The notes under the pieces are model-generated. The model was not told the DNA's origin. It worked only from the letters and a program-made list of their open reading frames with translations, and searched no databases. The translations under genes were made by a program, and so were the position numbers. 64,000 nucleotides of DNA from Gaiellaceae bacterium (GTDB taxonomy: Bacteria; Actinomycetota; Thermoleophilia; Gaiellales; Gaiellaceae): NCBI GenBank assembly GCA_030446625.1, contig JAUJMY010000006.1, forward strand, positions 34,036 to 98,035. The letters are read 5' to 3'. Below, in pieces: positions 18,828 through 27,667 of the stretch. How positions within the stretch are numbered: position 1 is the first letter of the stretch; every line of letters starts with the position of its first letter.

Positions 18828-19469
18828 ATGACCGCAGGCGGACAGGCCGTGACCGGCGGACCGGGCGCGGACGCGGCGCGGATCGTCAGCGCAATGCCCG
18901 GACGGGTGCGGGTCAAGCTGCCGCGGGCACGGCGGACCGCCGGCGAGATGGAGGGGATCGTCGCCGCGCTCGAGGCGTCGGCGGCGTTCGCGCGCGTACA
19001 CGCGAATCCGAGCTCGGGAAGCGTCGTCGTTCTGCACGACCCGTCAGCCGACGTCGGTGAGGAGCTGCGCCGTGGCTTCCGCGAGCTCGGGATCGCCGTC
19101 GTGGACGGGCCGGAGCGGCCGCTCGCCGGCGGCAGCGCCGCACCCGAGCAACGCCTGCTCGCCGGCGCGGCCGCGCTCAACGCAAGCGTTGCCCGAGCGG
19201 CCGACGGCGTCGACCTCCGCCTCCTCGTCCCGCTCGGCCTGGCGGCGCTGTCCCTCCGCCAGGCGATGCGGGGCGCGCCGGGTTTGAAGGAGGCACCGTG
19301 GTACGTCCTCGCCTGGTACGCGGCGAACAGCTTCCGGGCCCTTGCGAAGACCGAGGACGAGGCGAGCCGGCGGGAGCCGCCGGGCGAGCCGGTACCCGAC
19401 GTCGAGCGCGGTCCGGCACGGCTCCCCGCGCGGCGGACGCGTCGGCGACCGGGTGAGGGCAGCGTCTGA
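18828..19469 (+). CDS. HMA-like domain membrane-associated protein
   Basis: The 213-residue protein starts with a ferredoxin-like fold (RIVSAMPGRVRVKLPRARR, then FARVHANPSSGSVVVLHD) of the HMA_2 kind, without a CxxC metal site. A hydrophobic segment follows (LRLLVPLGLAALSL), then APWYVLAWYAANSFRAL, a pattern I associate with partners of P-type ATPases. The C-terminus is Arg/Pro-rich. It lies directly upstream of the ATPase and 8 bases after the lipoprotein gene. A chaperone or regulatory subunit for metal export is possible but unproven. Confidence 0.7.
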   Translation: MTAGGQAVTGGPGADAARIVSAMPGRVRVKLPRARRTAGEMEGIVAALEASAAFARVHANPSSGSVVVLHDPSADVGEELRRGFRELGIAVVDGPERPLAGGSAAPEQRLLAGAAALNASVARAADGVDLRLLVPLGLAALSLRQAMRGAPGLKEAPWYVLAWYAANSFRALAKTEDEASRREPPGEPVPDVERGPARLPARRTRRRPGEGSV

Positions 19470-19484
19470 CCGGCGAGACAAATA

Positions 19485-19520
19485 CCGCGGAGCAGCGCCG
19501 CGCCGCGGAGCAGCGCCGCT
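19485..19520. repeat. 18-bp tandem duplication
   Basis: The unit CCGCGGAGCAGCGCCGCG occurs twice in direct succession (19485-19502 and 19503-19520) with one mismatch in the last base, in the short gap between the HMA-like gene and the P-type ATPase. Confidence 0.7.
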
Positions 19521-19538
19521 CCGCGAACCGCGCCCCAC

Positions 19539-21754
19539 GTGGACGTGCTGCGGGTGGCGGCGTTCAGGCGCGGCCTCCTGGCTTCGAGCTGGCGCACGCC
19601 GCACCGCAACGCTTCCGCGTCCGCCTGCCGCGGCTTCGCGCCGACCCGCTCTTCGCCGACCGACTCGCGCAACTCGCCCTCGCCGCCCCCGGCGTCACGA
19701 GCGTCCGCGTGAACGCCGCCGGCGCCTCGATCGTCGTCCGTCACGAGGGCGCGCTGCCGCAGGCGACGCAGCTTGCGGCGTTCGAGGACGCCGTCCATTC
19801 GGCCGCCGACCCGAAGGTACGGATCGAGCCTCGCCGCGCGACGGCGAGCGACGCGCGCTCGCGCCGCCTGCGCGTACCCGCGCTCCTCGCCGGCGTTGCA
19901 AGCGCCGGCAGCTTGATCGGGCTGCCGCTTCCGGCCCCGTTTGTCGCCGCCGCCGTGACCCTCGCCGCGGCGCCGATTGCGCGGCGCGCGCGCCACAGCC
20001 TGGTCGTCGAGAAGCGGCTGAACATCGACGTGCTCGACACGATCGCGATCGCGCTGACGACGCTGCGCGGGTCGTTCGTGACGCCGGCCGTGATGATCGG
20101 ACTCGTCGAGGTGGCCGAAACGATCCGGGAGCGGACCGCTCGTGCCTCTCAGCGCGAGCTGCTCGACCTGCTCGAGTCGACGGCGCGTTCGGTGTGGGTC
20201 GAGCGCGAGGGAGAGCGCCTGCAGGTCGGCGTCGAGGAGGTGCGGCGCGGCGAGACGATCGTCCTCTACCCCGGTGACCGGATTCCGGTCGACGGGCGCA
20301 TCCTCGACGGCAGCGCGCTGATCGACGAGCATCAGCTGACCGGCGAGGCGCTGCCCGTGCTGCGCGAGGAGGGACAGCTCGTGTACGCGTCCACGCTGAT
20401 GCGTGACGGCCACGTCCACGTCGCGGTCGAACAGGTCGGCGCCGAGACGCGCGCCGGCCGCATCGTCCGCCTGATGCGAAGCGCGCCCGTCCACGATACG
20501 CGGATCGAGAACTACGCAGCGCGGGTGGGCGATCGCGCCGTCGTCCCCTCGCTGCTGCTCTCGGGCGGAATCCTCCTCGCCACGCGGAGTCCTGCCCGTG
20601 CGGCGTCGGTCCTGATCACCGACTTTCTCACCGGCATCCGCGTCTCGGTTCCGACCACCGTGCTCGCCGCGATGACACGCGCCGCGCAGCACGGGATCCT
20701 CATCCGCAGCGGCCGCGCACTCGAGCAGCTCGCCCACGTCGACGCTGTCGTCTTCGACAAGACGGGCACCGTCACTCTCGGCGCGCCGACGGTGACGGGA
20801 GTCGAGAGCTGCCGGAAGGACGTGACGCCGCTCCAGGTGCTCGAACTCGCCGCGGCCGCCGAGCAGCGCCTCACCCATCCCGTCGCGGAAGCCGTCGTGA
20901 AGTACGCGCGCGACCGCGGCGTCGCGCCCCTGCGCCGGCGCAACTGGCGCTACCAGATCGGCCTGGGCGTGCGTGCTGAGGTGGAAGGCCGCGCCGTCCT
21001 CGTCGGGAGCCACCGGCTGCTCGCGCGAGAGGGAATCGCCGTGGCACACGTCGAGGCGCGCCGCGCGCGTCGCCGGGACGGCGCCTCGCTCGTGTACGTG
21101 GCCTGCGACGGCCGCCTGTGGGGGACGATGAGCTACGCCGACCCGCTCCGCCCGGAGACGAAGGATGTGATCGCGAATCTCCGCGGCGAGCACGGGATGG
21201 AGATCCACATGCTGACGGGCGACAGGGCGGCCACGGCCCGCGCGGTCGCAGCGGAGCTCGGCGTCGCGGAGTCGAACACGCATGCCGAGCTGTTCCCGGA
21301 GGAGAAGGCGCAGGTCGTGCGCGAGCTGCACGGCGCGGGTCGCCACGTCGCGTTCGTCGGCGACGGGATCAACGACCTGCCGGCACTCGCGTACGCCAAC
21401 GTCTCGATCTCGTTCGGGAACGCGACCGACGTCGCGCGCGAGACGGCTGACGTGGTGTTGATGGACGACACGCTCTCGAGCCTTCCCGAGGCGATCGCGG
21501 TCGCGCGGCAGGCGCTCGGGCTGATCAGGCAGAACATCGCCGTGGTCGCCGGCGCGAACCTCGGCGCGCTCTCGCTCGCGGCGACCGGCGGCCTCGGGCC
21601 GGTCGGGGCGGCAGCGATTCACAACGGGTCGACCGTCGTAGCCGCCCTCAACGGGCTCCGCCCACTCCTGCGCGGAGAGGACGGCGCGGCGGCGCGGCGA
21701 GGATCGAGGGAGCCCGGAACCGACAGCGGGAGAGAGGAGCAGACACATGGCTGA
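19539..21754 (+). CDS. P-type metal ATPase without canonical CPC motif; frame break near 19580
   Basis: Core motifs are DKTGT (Asp codon at 20756), LTGEALP, MLTGDRAATAR, VGDGINDLPALAYA and a THPVAEAVV HP motif of P1B transporters. Membrane segments flank them. In the ion-path helix (about 20615-20660) the sequence is ITDFLTGIRVSVPTTV, where transition-metal pumps have CPC, SPC or a single Cys. An N-terminal HMA-like fold (RFRVRLPRLRADPLF) extends upstream of the first in-frame start (GTG 19709). Adding one G at 19580-19581 joins it to GTG 19539. The substrate is uncertain: Mn, Fe or another metal. The last 8 bases overlap the next gene. Confidence 0.85.
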
Positions 21755-22016
21755 CGAGGGCGAGCGGCGCTCCGAATTCGGAAAGGCGATGCGGCGCGGG
21801 ATGGGCTGGGCGCTCGGCGCCGGTCTCGTCGTCGGCAGCGGGTCGGCGCTCAGGCGCGGCGTTCAGCCGACGGTGAAGGCGGCGATGAAGACGTTCTTCC
21901 GCGCGCGGGAGGCGGGTGCCGAGCTCGGTGAGCGGGTGCAGGACGTGTACGCGGAGGCCCAGAGCGAGTACGCCGCCGAGCGCCTCCCCGAGGAGGAGGG
22001 GCAGGAGGAGGCCTAG
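21747..22016 (+). CDS. Small helical protein of the metal cluster
   Basis: The 89-residue protein begins within the end of the ATPase gene (8-base overlap), preceded by GGAGAGAGGAG. It has a short hydrophobic stretch (about 18-32, MGWALGAGLVVGSGSALRRG) and a charged helical C-terminus ending in Glu. It resembles DUF5132-type proteins found beside metal ATPases, which is a weak, memory-based comparison. It may be a membrane-associated accessory. Its end overlaps the convergent GH3 gene by 4 bases. Confidence 0.65.
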   Translation: MADEGERRSEFGKAMRRGMGWALGAGLVVGSGSALRRGVQPTVKAAMKTFFRAREAGAELGERVQDVYAEAQSEYAAERLPEEEGQEEA

Positions 22017-22882
22017 CGCGCACCCACGAGCAGCCCCCGGCGGAAGCGAAGGACGCGCTCAACCTTCGCGTCGAGCTCGCCCCGCCGGGCGAGCGGGACG
22101 AGCGCGCGAATCGCGGCGCGCGCGTCGGCCGCGCTCGTGAAGAGGACGAGGTCGGCACCCGCGCGGATCGACCGGACCGCCCAGTACACCGGCCAGCGCC
22201 CGCGCACGACGCTCAGCGAGTCGGTGATCGCGACGCCGCGGAACCCGAGCCGCCGCAGCAGCCGGTAGACGGACGGCTCGATCACCGCGCGCCGCTTCCC
22301 GTACCCCGCATAGAACGCGTGGCTGACCATCACGCACGGAACGCCCGCGCGGACGGCGGCGCGAAACGCGGCGAGCTCGTCGCTACGCACGCGAGCCGGC
22401 ACGCGGGGCGCGAGGTCGGTCGAGACCGCAGCCGACCCGAGCCCCGGGAAGTGCTTCGCGCACGCGCCCACTCCAGCAGCCTCGAGGCCGCGCGCGAAGG
22501 CGACGCCGAACGCAGGCCGGCGAAAGTGGCGCGAGCCGAGCGGTCCGTCGGGCGCGTCGAGCACCGGCGCGAGGTTTACGTGCACGCGCGCGCGGCGCAG
22601 CGCCTGCCCCGTGGCGCGCCCCGCCGCGAGCGCCTCCCGCGCGCTCGCGTAGGCGGAGGCGGCGCGCACCGGCGGGAGCTCCCGGAGCCCGCGCACCGGC
22701 CCACCCTCCTGGTCGACGAAGACGAGGGCCCCCGGCGGCCGCGGCAGGTGCCGGTCCCACGGCCGGACGAACACGCCCGCGACGCCGCGCGGCGCGGGCT
22801 GGCCGGAGACGACGAGGAGCGCCGCCTTCTGCTGCGGCGTAAGCGCGGCAACGGCGGCGGCGACGAGGGCGGCGAGAGCCAC
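22013..22882 (-). CDS. Glycoside hydrolase family 3 protein (NagZ-like)
   Basis: This 289-residue protein has LVFVDQEGGPV, GACAKHFPGLGSA and VAITDSL, matching the GH3 beta-N-acetylglucosaminidase pattern (KHFPGHG, and a nucleophile Asp in ITDxL). Such enzymes remove GlcNAc from muropeptides during wall recycling. It is shorter than typical NagZ (about 340) and its histidine-aspartate loop after KHFPGLG is reduced, so activity may differ. The N-terminus is hydrophobic and may be a signal sequence. The neighbour across the divergent gap is a wall amidase. Confidence 0.82.
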   Translation of the reverse strand: MALAALVAAAVAALTPQQKAALLVVSGQPAPRGVAGVFVRPWDRHLPRPPGALVFVDQEGGPVRGLRELPPVRAASAYASAREALAAGRATGQALRRARVHVNLAPVLDAPDGPLGSRHFRRPAFGVAFARGLEAAGVGACAKHFPGLGSAAVSTDLAPRVPARVRSDELAAFRAAVRAGVPCVMVSHAFYAGYGKRRAVIEPSVYRLLRRLGFRGVAITDSLSVVRGRWPVYWAVRSIRAGADLVLFTSAADARAAIRALVPLARRGELDAKVERVLRFRRGLLVGAR

Positions 22883-22939
22883 GTCCGAAAGCTATCCGGA
22901 CCGGCGGGCGCCGCTATGCTGCGCGGCCCGCCGTCCCCG

Positions 22940-24151
22940 ATGGCACGTCTCTCCCTCATCCTCGCCGCAGCGTTTGCGCTCGCCGCGCTCGCCCCGGCCG
23001 CCGCCGCGCCTCAGGGCGCGCCTCGGATGGCGGAGATTCCGGCGCACCCGGCCAACTACGCGCGCGGGTACCGCTCGGCGTCGCTCGTGCGCCTCGTCGT
23101 CGTCCACTCGATCGAAGGCTCGTACTGGGGCGCGATCTCGTGGTTCCGCAACCCTCGCGCGCGCTCGTCCGCCCACTACGTCGTCTCGCGCAGCGGCCCG
23201 ATCACCAAGATGCTGTCCGAGCGGCGCGTCGGGTGGCACGCGGGAAACGGCTGGGTGAACAGACGCTCGATCGGGGTCGAGCACGAGGGCTACGCCGGGA
23301 TCGTCGGCACGTTCACCGACACGCAGTACCGCGCGTCTGCGCAGCTCGTCGCGTCGATCATGCGTCGCTACGTGCTGCCGATCGACCGGAGCCGCGTGAT
23401 CGGGCATCACGAGGTACGCGACCCGTTCCGGCCGTGGCTGCGCGGCGGCTACTCGCACCACACGGACCCGGGTCCGCACTGGGACTGGGCGCGTTACATG
23501 GCGTACGTGCGCAGCTACGCCCGCGGCAGGACGCCGCCGCCCCGCGCGTTCGACATCACCGTTCCCGGGCTCACGATCGGCCAGAGGCTCCAGGGGATCG
23601 TGCGCTGGGAAGCGGTGCCCACGGGTATCGCGCCCGAGCGCGTCGAGTTCCGCGTCGACGGACGCGTCCGCGACACGCGGCGGCAGGCGCCGTACGTGTT
23701 CGGCGGCGCGGCGCGCCCGTTCTGGGACACTGCCGCGGCCTCCAACGGACGCCACACGTTGACCGCCCACGCGGTCGCCGCGGACGGCCGCGTCGCCGAC
23801 TCGAGCGTCGTGGTCACCGTCTGGAACCCGCCGGTCCCGGTCAAGATCACGCGCGTCGGGCTCGCGACGGGCCAGACGCTCTCCACTCCCGTCCGCTGGG
23901 AGGCGGCGGCGACGGGCCCGGTGCGCCGCGTCGAGTTCCTCGTCGACGGCGTCCTCCGCGACACGCAGCGCCAGGCGCCGTACGTCTTCGGCGGGCCCAG
24001 GGGGACGTGGGACGTGACGCGCGAGACTCCCGGCCCGCACGACGTGACCGTCCGCGCGATCGGGCCGCGGAACGTCGCCGAAGCGACCGTCACGGTCGTC
24101 GTCTCGCCGCCGCCGCCGCCGCCGCCTCCGCCTCCGCCTCCGCCCGGGTAG
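22940..24151 (+). CDS. Secreted N-acetylmuramoyl-L-alanine amidase (Amidase_2) with two Ig-like domains
   Basis: A signal peptide (1-23) leads into an Amidase_2/PGRP domain. The zinc ligands are His56 in LVVVHSIEGS and a later HTDPGPHWDW, with SAHYVVSR, GWHAGN and GVEHEG between. Two similar beta domains follow (about 195-295 and 296-385), each containing RVEF-VDG-RDT and RQAPYVFGG, so they are an internal duplication. The end is a run of 13 prolines and a glycine. It would cleave the peptide from muramic acid. An in-frame ATG at 22916 is an alternative start. Confidence 0.9.
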   Translation: MARLSLILAAAFALAALAPAAAAPQGAPRMAEIPAHPANYARGYRSASLVRLVVVHSIEGSYWGAISWFRNPRARSSAHYVVSRSGPITKMLSERRVGWHAGNGWVNRRSIGVEHEGYAGIVGTFTDTQYRASAQLVASIMRRYVLPIDRSRVIGHHEVRDPFRPWLRGGYSHHTDPGPHWDWARYMAYVRSYARGRTPPPRAFDITVPGLTIGQRLQGIVRWEAVPTGIAPERVEFRVDGRVRDTRRQAPYVFGGAARPFWDTAAASNGRHTLTAHAVAADGRVADSSVVVTVWNPPVPVKITRVGLATGQTLSTPVRWEAAATGPVRRVEFLVDGVLRDTQRQAPYVFGGPRGTWDVTRETPGPHDVTVRAIGPRNVAEATVTVVVSPPPPPPPPPPPPPG

Positions 24152-24154
24152 CCT
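24149..24154 (+). promoter_or_regulatory. Putative -10 box of a leaderless promoter (acyl-CoA dehydrogenase)
   Basis: TAGCCT, whose first three bases are the amidase stop codon, ends 6 bases before the GTG start at 24161. No Shine-Dalgarno sequence precedes that start. Confidence 0.4.
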
Positions 24155-24160
24155 CCGGGC

Positions 24161-25399
24161 GTGGATTTCGCGCTCACCGACGAGCAGCGGCTGCTCCAGG
24201 ACACCGTTCGCGACTTCGTCGACGAGCGCGTCCTTCCGGTGGCCGTCGAGAACGACGTGAACCACCGCCTAGACCTGAGCCTGATCGAGGGGATGGCGGA
24301 GCTCGGGCTCCTCGGCATCGTGATCCCGGAGGAGTACGGCGGCGCCGGCCTCGACTTCGTCAGCGAGGCGCTCGCGTGCGAGGAGATCGAACGCGGCGAG
24401 GCGGCGTTCCGGACGCTGATCTCGGTCCACGTCGGCCTCAACTCGCTCTCGCTCCTGCGCTACGGGAGCGAGGAGCAGAAGCAGCGCTATCTCGTGCCGC
24501 AAGCGCGCGGCGAGAAGCTCGCGTGCTTCGGCCTCACGGAGCCTGCAGCCGGCTCCGACGTCGCGTCGATGCGGACGACCGCGCGCCGCGAGGACGGCGT
24601 CTACGTCCTCAACGGGTCGAAGAACTGGATCTCGTACGCGACGGTCGCCGACCACCAGCTCGTCTTCGCGAAGACGGATCCGTCCGCGCGCCACCGCGGC
24701 ATCTCGGCCTTCGTCCTCGAGCGCGAGTGGCCGGGCGTGACCACGCGTGAGACCGAGAACAAGCTCGGCGTCTGGGCGGGCTCGACGGGCGAGCTCTACT
24801 TCGAGAACGTCGAGGTACCGGCGGAGAACCTCGTCGGCGAGGAGGGCCAGGGGTTCGAGATCGCGATGTACGGCCTCGACCAGGGCCGCTTCACCGTCGC
24901 CGCCGGCGCGTGCGGCGTGCTCCGCGCCTGCCTCGAGCGCTCCGTCGAGTACGCGCGCGCGCGCGAGACCTTCGGCCAGGAGATCGGCCGCTACCAGTTC
25001 GTCCAGGACATGATCGCGAAGATGGTGCTCGGCTACGAGACGTCGAAGCTGCTCGTGATGCAGGCCGCGTGGATGAAGAACGAGGGTCGCCGCAACACCC
25101 GCGAGACGTCACTCGCCAAGTGGCATGCGACCGAGTCCGCGTTCGAGGCGGCGCACCTCGCGATCCAGGTCCACGGGGCCTACGGCTACTCCGCCGAGTA
25201 CGGGATCGAGCGCTACTTCCGCAACGCGCGCGCGCCGATCATCTACGAGGGGACGACGCAGGTGCACAAGCTGATGCAGGCCGAGCACGCGCTCGGATAC
25301 CGGCGGCTGAACGGCCGCGACGGTGAGGTCTCGCCGCTCTGCTCGTGGGCGCCGGCGCTCGCACCCGTGCACCGCGAGCCGGTCGTCACGGGGGGCTAG
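24161..25399 (+). CDS. Acyl-CoA dehydrogenase
   Basis: The 412-residue FAD enzyme has the standard layout: an N-terminal helical domain (DFALTDEQRLLQDTVRDFV), a beta domain with CFGLTEPAAGSD and GSKNWIS, and a C-terminal helical domain with GRFTVAAGACG, RETFGQEIG, QVHGAYGYSAEYGIERYFR and IYEGTTQVHKL. The Glu in YEGT is the usual catalytic base of the glutaryl/short-chain group. The substrate chain cannot be told. The final 35 residues (SPLCSWAPALAP...) extend beyond the common end. It overlaps the convergent HAD gene by 14 bases. Confidence 0.93.
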   Translation: MDFALTDEQRLLQDTVRDFVDERVLPVAVENDVNHRLDLSLIEGMAELGLLGIVIPEEYGGAGLDFVSEALACEEIERGEAAFRTLISVHVGLNSLSLLRYGSEEQKQRYLVPQARGEKLACFGLTEPAAGSDVASMRTTARREDGVYVLNGSKNWISYATVADHQLVFAKTDPSARHRGISAFVLEREWPGVTTRETENKLGVWAGSTGELYFENVEVPAENLVGEEGQGFEIAMYGLDQGRFTVAAGACGVLRACLERSVEYARARETFGQEIGRYQFVQDMIAKMVLGYETSKLLVMQAAWMKNEGRRNTRETSLAKWHATESAFEAAHLAIQVHGAYGYSAEYGIERYFRNARAPIIYEGTTQVHKLMQAEHALGYRRLNGRDGEVSPLCSWAPALAPVHREPVVTGG

Positions 25400-26081
25400 C
25401 GGACAAGCCGAGCGCCGCCGGGAGCTGGAGCAGGTCGGTCAGCCTCCCCTCGACGTCGCCGTATCGCTCCTCGCGGTCGAGCAGGAACGCGCGCATGCCG
25501 AGCGCGCGGGCGCCCTCCACGTCGTCGTCGACCGAATCCCCGATCATCGCCGCGTCCTCGGGTCTGAGGGCGAGCCGCTCGAGCACCGCCAGGAAGATGC
25601 TCGCGTCCGGCTTGGTCTTCCCGTGCGCGCGCGATCCGAGCGCGGCGTCGACGTCGAGGCCGTGGTGCGACACAAACTGGTCCAGGTCGCGTCCGGTGTT
25701 CGACACGAGCCCGAGCTTGAGCCCGTGCCGCCGCAGCTCGGCGAGCACGGGCAGGACGTCGTCGTAGAGCTCGAAGTTGTGCGCGTGCTCCCACGCGCGC
25801 GTCATCTCGACGGCGCACTCGTAGGCGAAGGCCGCGTCGCCACCCATCCCGCGGACGATCCGCTCGGTGAACGCGACCCAGATCTCGTCGTCGTGCGCGA
25901 GCTCAGGATGGCGCTCGAGCGTCTCGATCGCGGCACGCCGTGCGTCGTCGTAGCGCGCGGGGTCGAGCTCGAGCCCGAAGCGGCGCCCGAGGCGCTGATA
26001 GCCCTCCGGCCCGAGATCGGGCCCCGGCTTCGCCAGAGTGAAATCGACGTCGAACAGTACGGCGCGGAGCCTCACCCCCAC
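25386..26081 (-). CDS. HAD-superfamily hydrolase
   Basis: The 231-residue protein has the HAD motif I LFDVDFTLAKPG (nucleophile Asp in DVDFT), motif II LVSNTG and motifs III/IV GKTKPDASIF with MIGDSVDDDVEGA. The cap is helical, as in REG-2/phosphoglycolate phosphatase relatives. The substrate is unknown. It converges on the acyl-CoA dehydrogenase gene with a 14-base overlap. Confidence 0.9.
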   Translation of the reverse strand: MGVRLRAVLFDVDFTLAKPGPDLGPEGYQRLGRRFGLELDPARYDDARRAAIETLERHPELAHDDEIWVAFTERIVRGMGGDAAFAYECAVEMTRAWEHAHNFELYDDVLPVLAELRRHGLKLGLVSNTGRDLDQFVSHHGLDVDAALGSRAHGKTKPDASIFLAVLERLALRPEDAAMIGDSVDDDVEGARALGMRAFLLDREERYGDVEGRLTDLLQLPAALGLSASPP

Positions 26082-26193
26082 TCCTCGCGTTCCTGGGGCG
26101 CCGCTGGCAAAGGAGCACGTGCGGGAGATTCGCAGGACAGTACGTCTGGTACGGCCAAGAGGCTCCCGCGCGCGATCCTGCCGCCCAGCGGCG

Positions 26194-27078
26194 TCAGGCG
26201 TCGGCGGAGGCCGGCTCCGCCGGCACGGAGGCGACGCCGGCCAGGGACGCGAGGGGCCAGCGGTACGCGTCGGGCTGGCGTGACGCGAGCGACGGCAGCT
26301 TCGCGCGGACGTCCTCGAGCCGCGCGCGATCGAGGTCGGCCGAGACGACCGTCTCCTCGTCGGGCGCCAGCGCGAGGACGAGTCCCCACGGATCGACGAT
26401 CATCGAGCGCCCGTAGCTCTGCTTCCCCGGCAGCGTCTCGCCGATCTGCGCGGCGGCCGCGACGTAGAGCTGGTTCTCGACGGCGCGCGCCCGCAGCAGC
26501 ACCTCCCAGTGGTCCTTGCCCGTGTGCAGCGTGAAGTGCGCGGGGACGGTGAGGAGGAGCGCGCCCTCCAGCGCGAGGATCCGGTACAGCTCCGGGAAGC
26601 GGACGTCGTAGCAGATCGAAAGGCCGATCGGCCACTCCCCCACGCGCGCCACGACCGGCTCCTCGCCCGGCTCCTCCGCCTCCGACTCGCGGTAGACGTG
26701 GCCGCCGACCTCGACGTCGAACAGGTGGATCTTCCGGTAGAGCGCGGCGATCTCGCCGTCCGCGTCGAAGACGAGGCTCGTGTTCGACAGCTTCTCGCGG
26801 CCCTCGCGCCGCTCGGTGATCGAGCCGCCGACGAGCACGATCCCGTGCTCCCGCGCCCAGCGCGACATCGCCGCGACGGATTCCCCCTCCTCCAGCGTCT
26901 CCGCAGCCGCGTGCAGCGTCTCGGCGTCGCCGATCGTGTTCCACTTCTCGGGGAGGACCACGAGCTCGGCGCCGGCCGCGGCCGCGCGCGCGACGAGCGC
27001 CTCGGCGCGCTCGATGTTCGCGGTCTTGTCGGCGCGGCTGGTGAGCTGCACGCACGCGACGCGGAGTCGGTCGGGCAT
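26194..27078 (-). CDS. Carbon-nitrogen hydrolase (nitrilase superfamily, Nit-like)
   Basis: The 294-residue enzyme shows the catalytic triad Glu44 in VVLPEKW, Lys116 in YRKIHLFD and Cys156 in LSICYDVRFPE, with the order and spacing of Nit1/Nit2-type omega-amidases. These deaminate oxidised glutathione derivatives or alpha-ketoglutaramate; the real substrate is inferred only. ATG 27078 is preferred because TACGCT lies 7 bases upstream and a longer reading would run into the divergent gene. It shares a symmetrical promoter with the CoA-binding protein gene. Confidence 0.92.
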   Translation of the reverse strand: MPDRLRVACVQLTSRADKTANIERAEALVARAAAAGAELVVLPEKWNTIGDAETLHAAAETLEEGESVAAMSRWAREHGIVLVGGSITERREGREKLSNTSLVFDADGEIAALYRKIHLFDVEVGGHVYRESEAEEPGEEPVVARVGEWPIGLSICYDVRFPELYRILALEGALLLTVPAHFTLHTGKDHWEVLLRARAVENQLYVAAAAQIGETLPGKQSYGRSMIVDPWGLVLALAPDEETVVSADLDRARLEDVRAKLPSLASRQPDAYRWPLASLAGVASVPAEPASADA

Positions 27079-27085
27079 GCGCGCA

Positions 27086-27095
27086 AGCGTAGCTT
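27086..27095. promoter_or_regulatory. Divergent leaderless promoter pair sharing a TA step
   Basis: AGCGTAGCTT contains TACGCT on the minus strand (27091 to 27086, 7 bases before ATG 27078) and TAGCTT on the plus strand (27090-27095, 5 bases before GTG 27101). The two -10-like boxes overlap on the same TA, so one symmetrical site could serve both directions. Confidence 0.5.
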
Positions 27096-27100
27096 TGGAC

Positions 27101-27497
27101 GTGCGGACGCCCGCCGAGATCCTCGCCGGCACGCGGACGATCGCGCTCGTCGGCGGGTCGCCGAACCCGTGGCGGCCGAGCCACGGCGTGATGCGCTACC
27201 TGCTCGCGCAGGGTTACCGCGTGATTCCCGTGCGCCCGCACGTGCGCGAGGTGCTCGGCGTGCCGTGCGTCGGCTCGCTGGCCGGGATCGGCGAGCCGGT
27301 CGACCTCGTCGGCGTCTTCCCCGCGCGGAGCACTGCCAGGCGTCGCGCGCGAGGCCGTGGCTGCTGGGGCCAAGGCGCTCTGGCTCCAGTCCGGGCTCCG
27401 ATCGCCCGAGGCGCGGGAGATCGCGACGGCCGCCGGACTCGACTACGTCGAAGGATGCCTGCACGTCCGTCGTTCATCGGCTGACGCGCTAACCTAG
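27101..27497 (+). CDS. CoA-binding protein (YccU/CoA_binding_2 type), frame broken near 27320-27331
   Basis: The Rossmann-like protein starts with GTG at 27101 (MRTPAEILAGTRTIALVGGSPNPWRPSHGVM) and continues RYLLAQGYRVIPVRP and VDLVGVF. Two single-base losses, at the C run 27319-27322 and at 27329-27331, throw it out of frame. In the corrected frame it ends AREAVAAGAKALWLQSGLRS, REIATAAGLDYVEGCLHV, the conserved family end with the Cys. Corrected length is about 132 residues. CoA-binding proteins of this family have no established reaction. Assembly indels are the likely cause. Confidence 0.82.
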
Positions 27498-27506
27498 GAG
27501 CTTCCT

Positions 27507-27580
27507 CGGGGTGTGGCGCAGCCTGGTAGCGCGCTCCGTTCGGGTCGGAGAGGTCCCCAGTTCAAATCTGGGCACCCCGA
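27507..27580 (+). tRNA. tRNA-Pro(CGG)
   Basis: The 74-base cloverleaf has acceptor CGGGGTG pairing with CACCCCG, D-arm GCGCAGCCTGGTAGCGC, anticodon stem CTCCG/CGGAG with loop TTCGGGT (anticodon CGG, reading CCG) and T-arm CCCAGTTCAAATCTGGG. The discriminator base is A and no CCA is encoded. It lies 9 bases after the CoA-binding protein gene. Confidence 0.96.
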
Positions 27581-27667
27581 TCGACGTGGGGGAGCTCCCG
27601 CGGCTCGCGGAAGTTCCCCCACGTTTCGTCTCGATTTCGGCACACACGCGTGACGTCGGCTCGTCTA

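Noticed and set aside
18761..21748. A 995-codon minus-strand frame opposite the HMA-like protein and P-type ATPase.
   Set aside because: It is an antisense shadow. The plus-strand ATPase has all family motifs, and the minus-strand frame has none.
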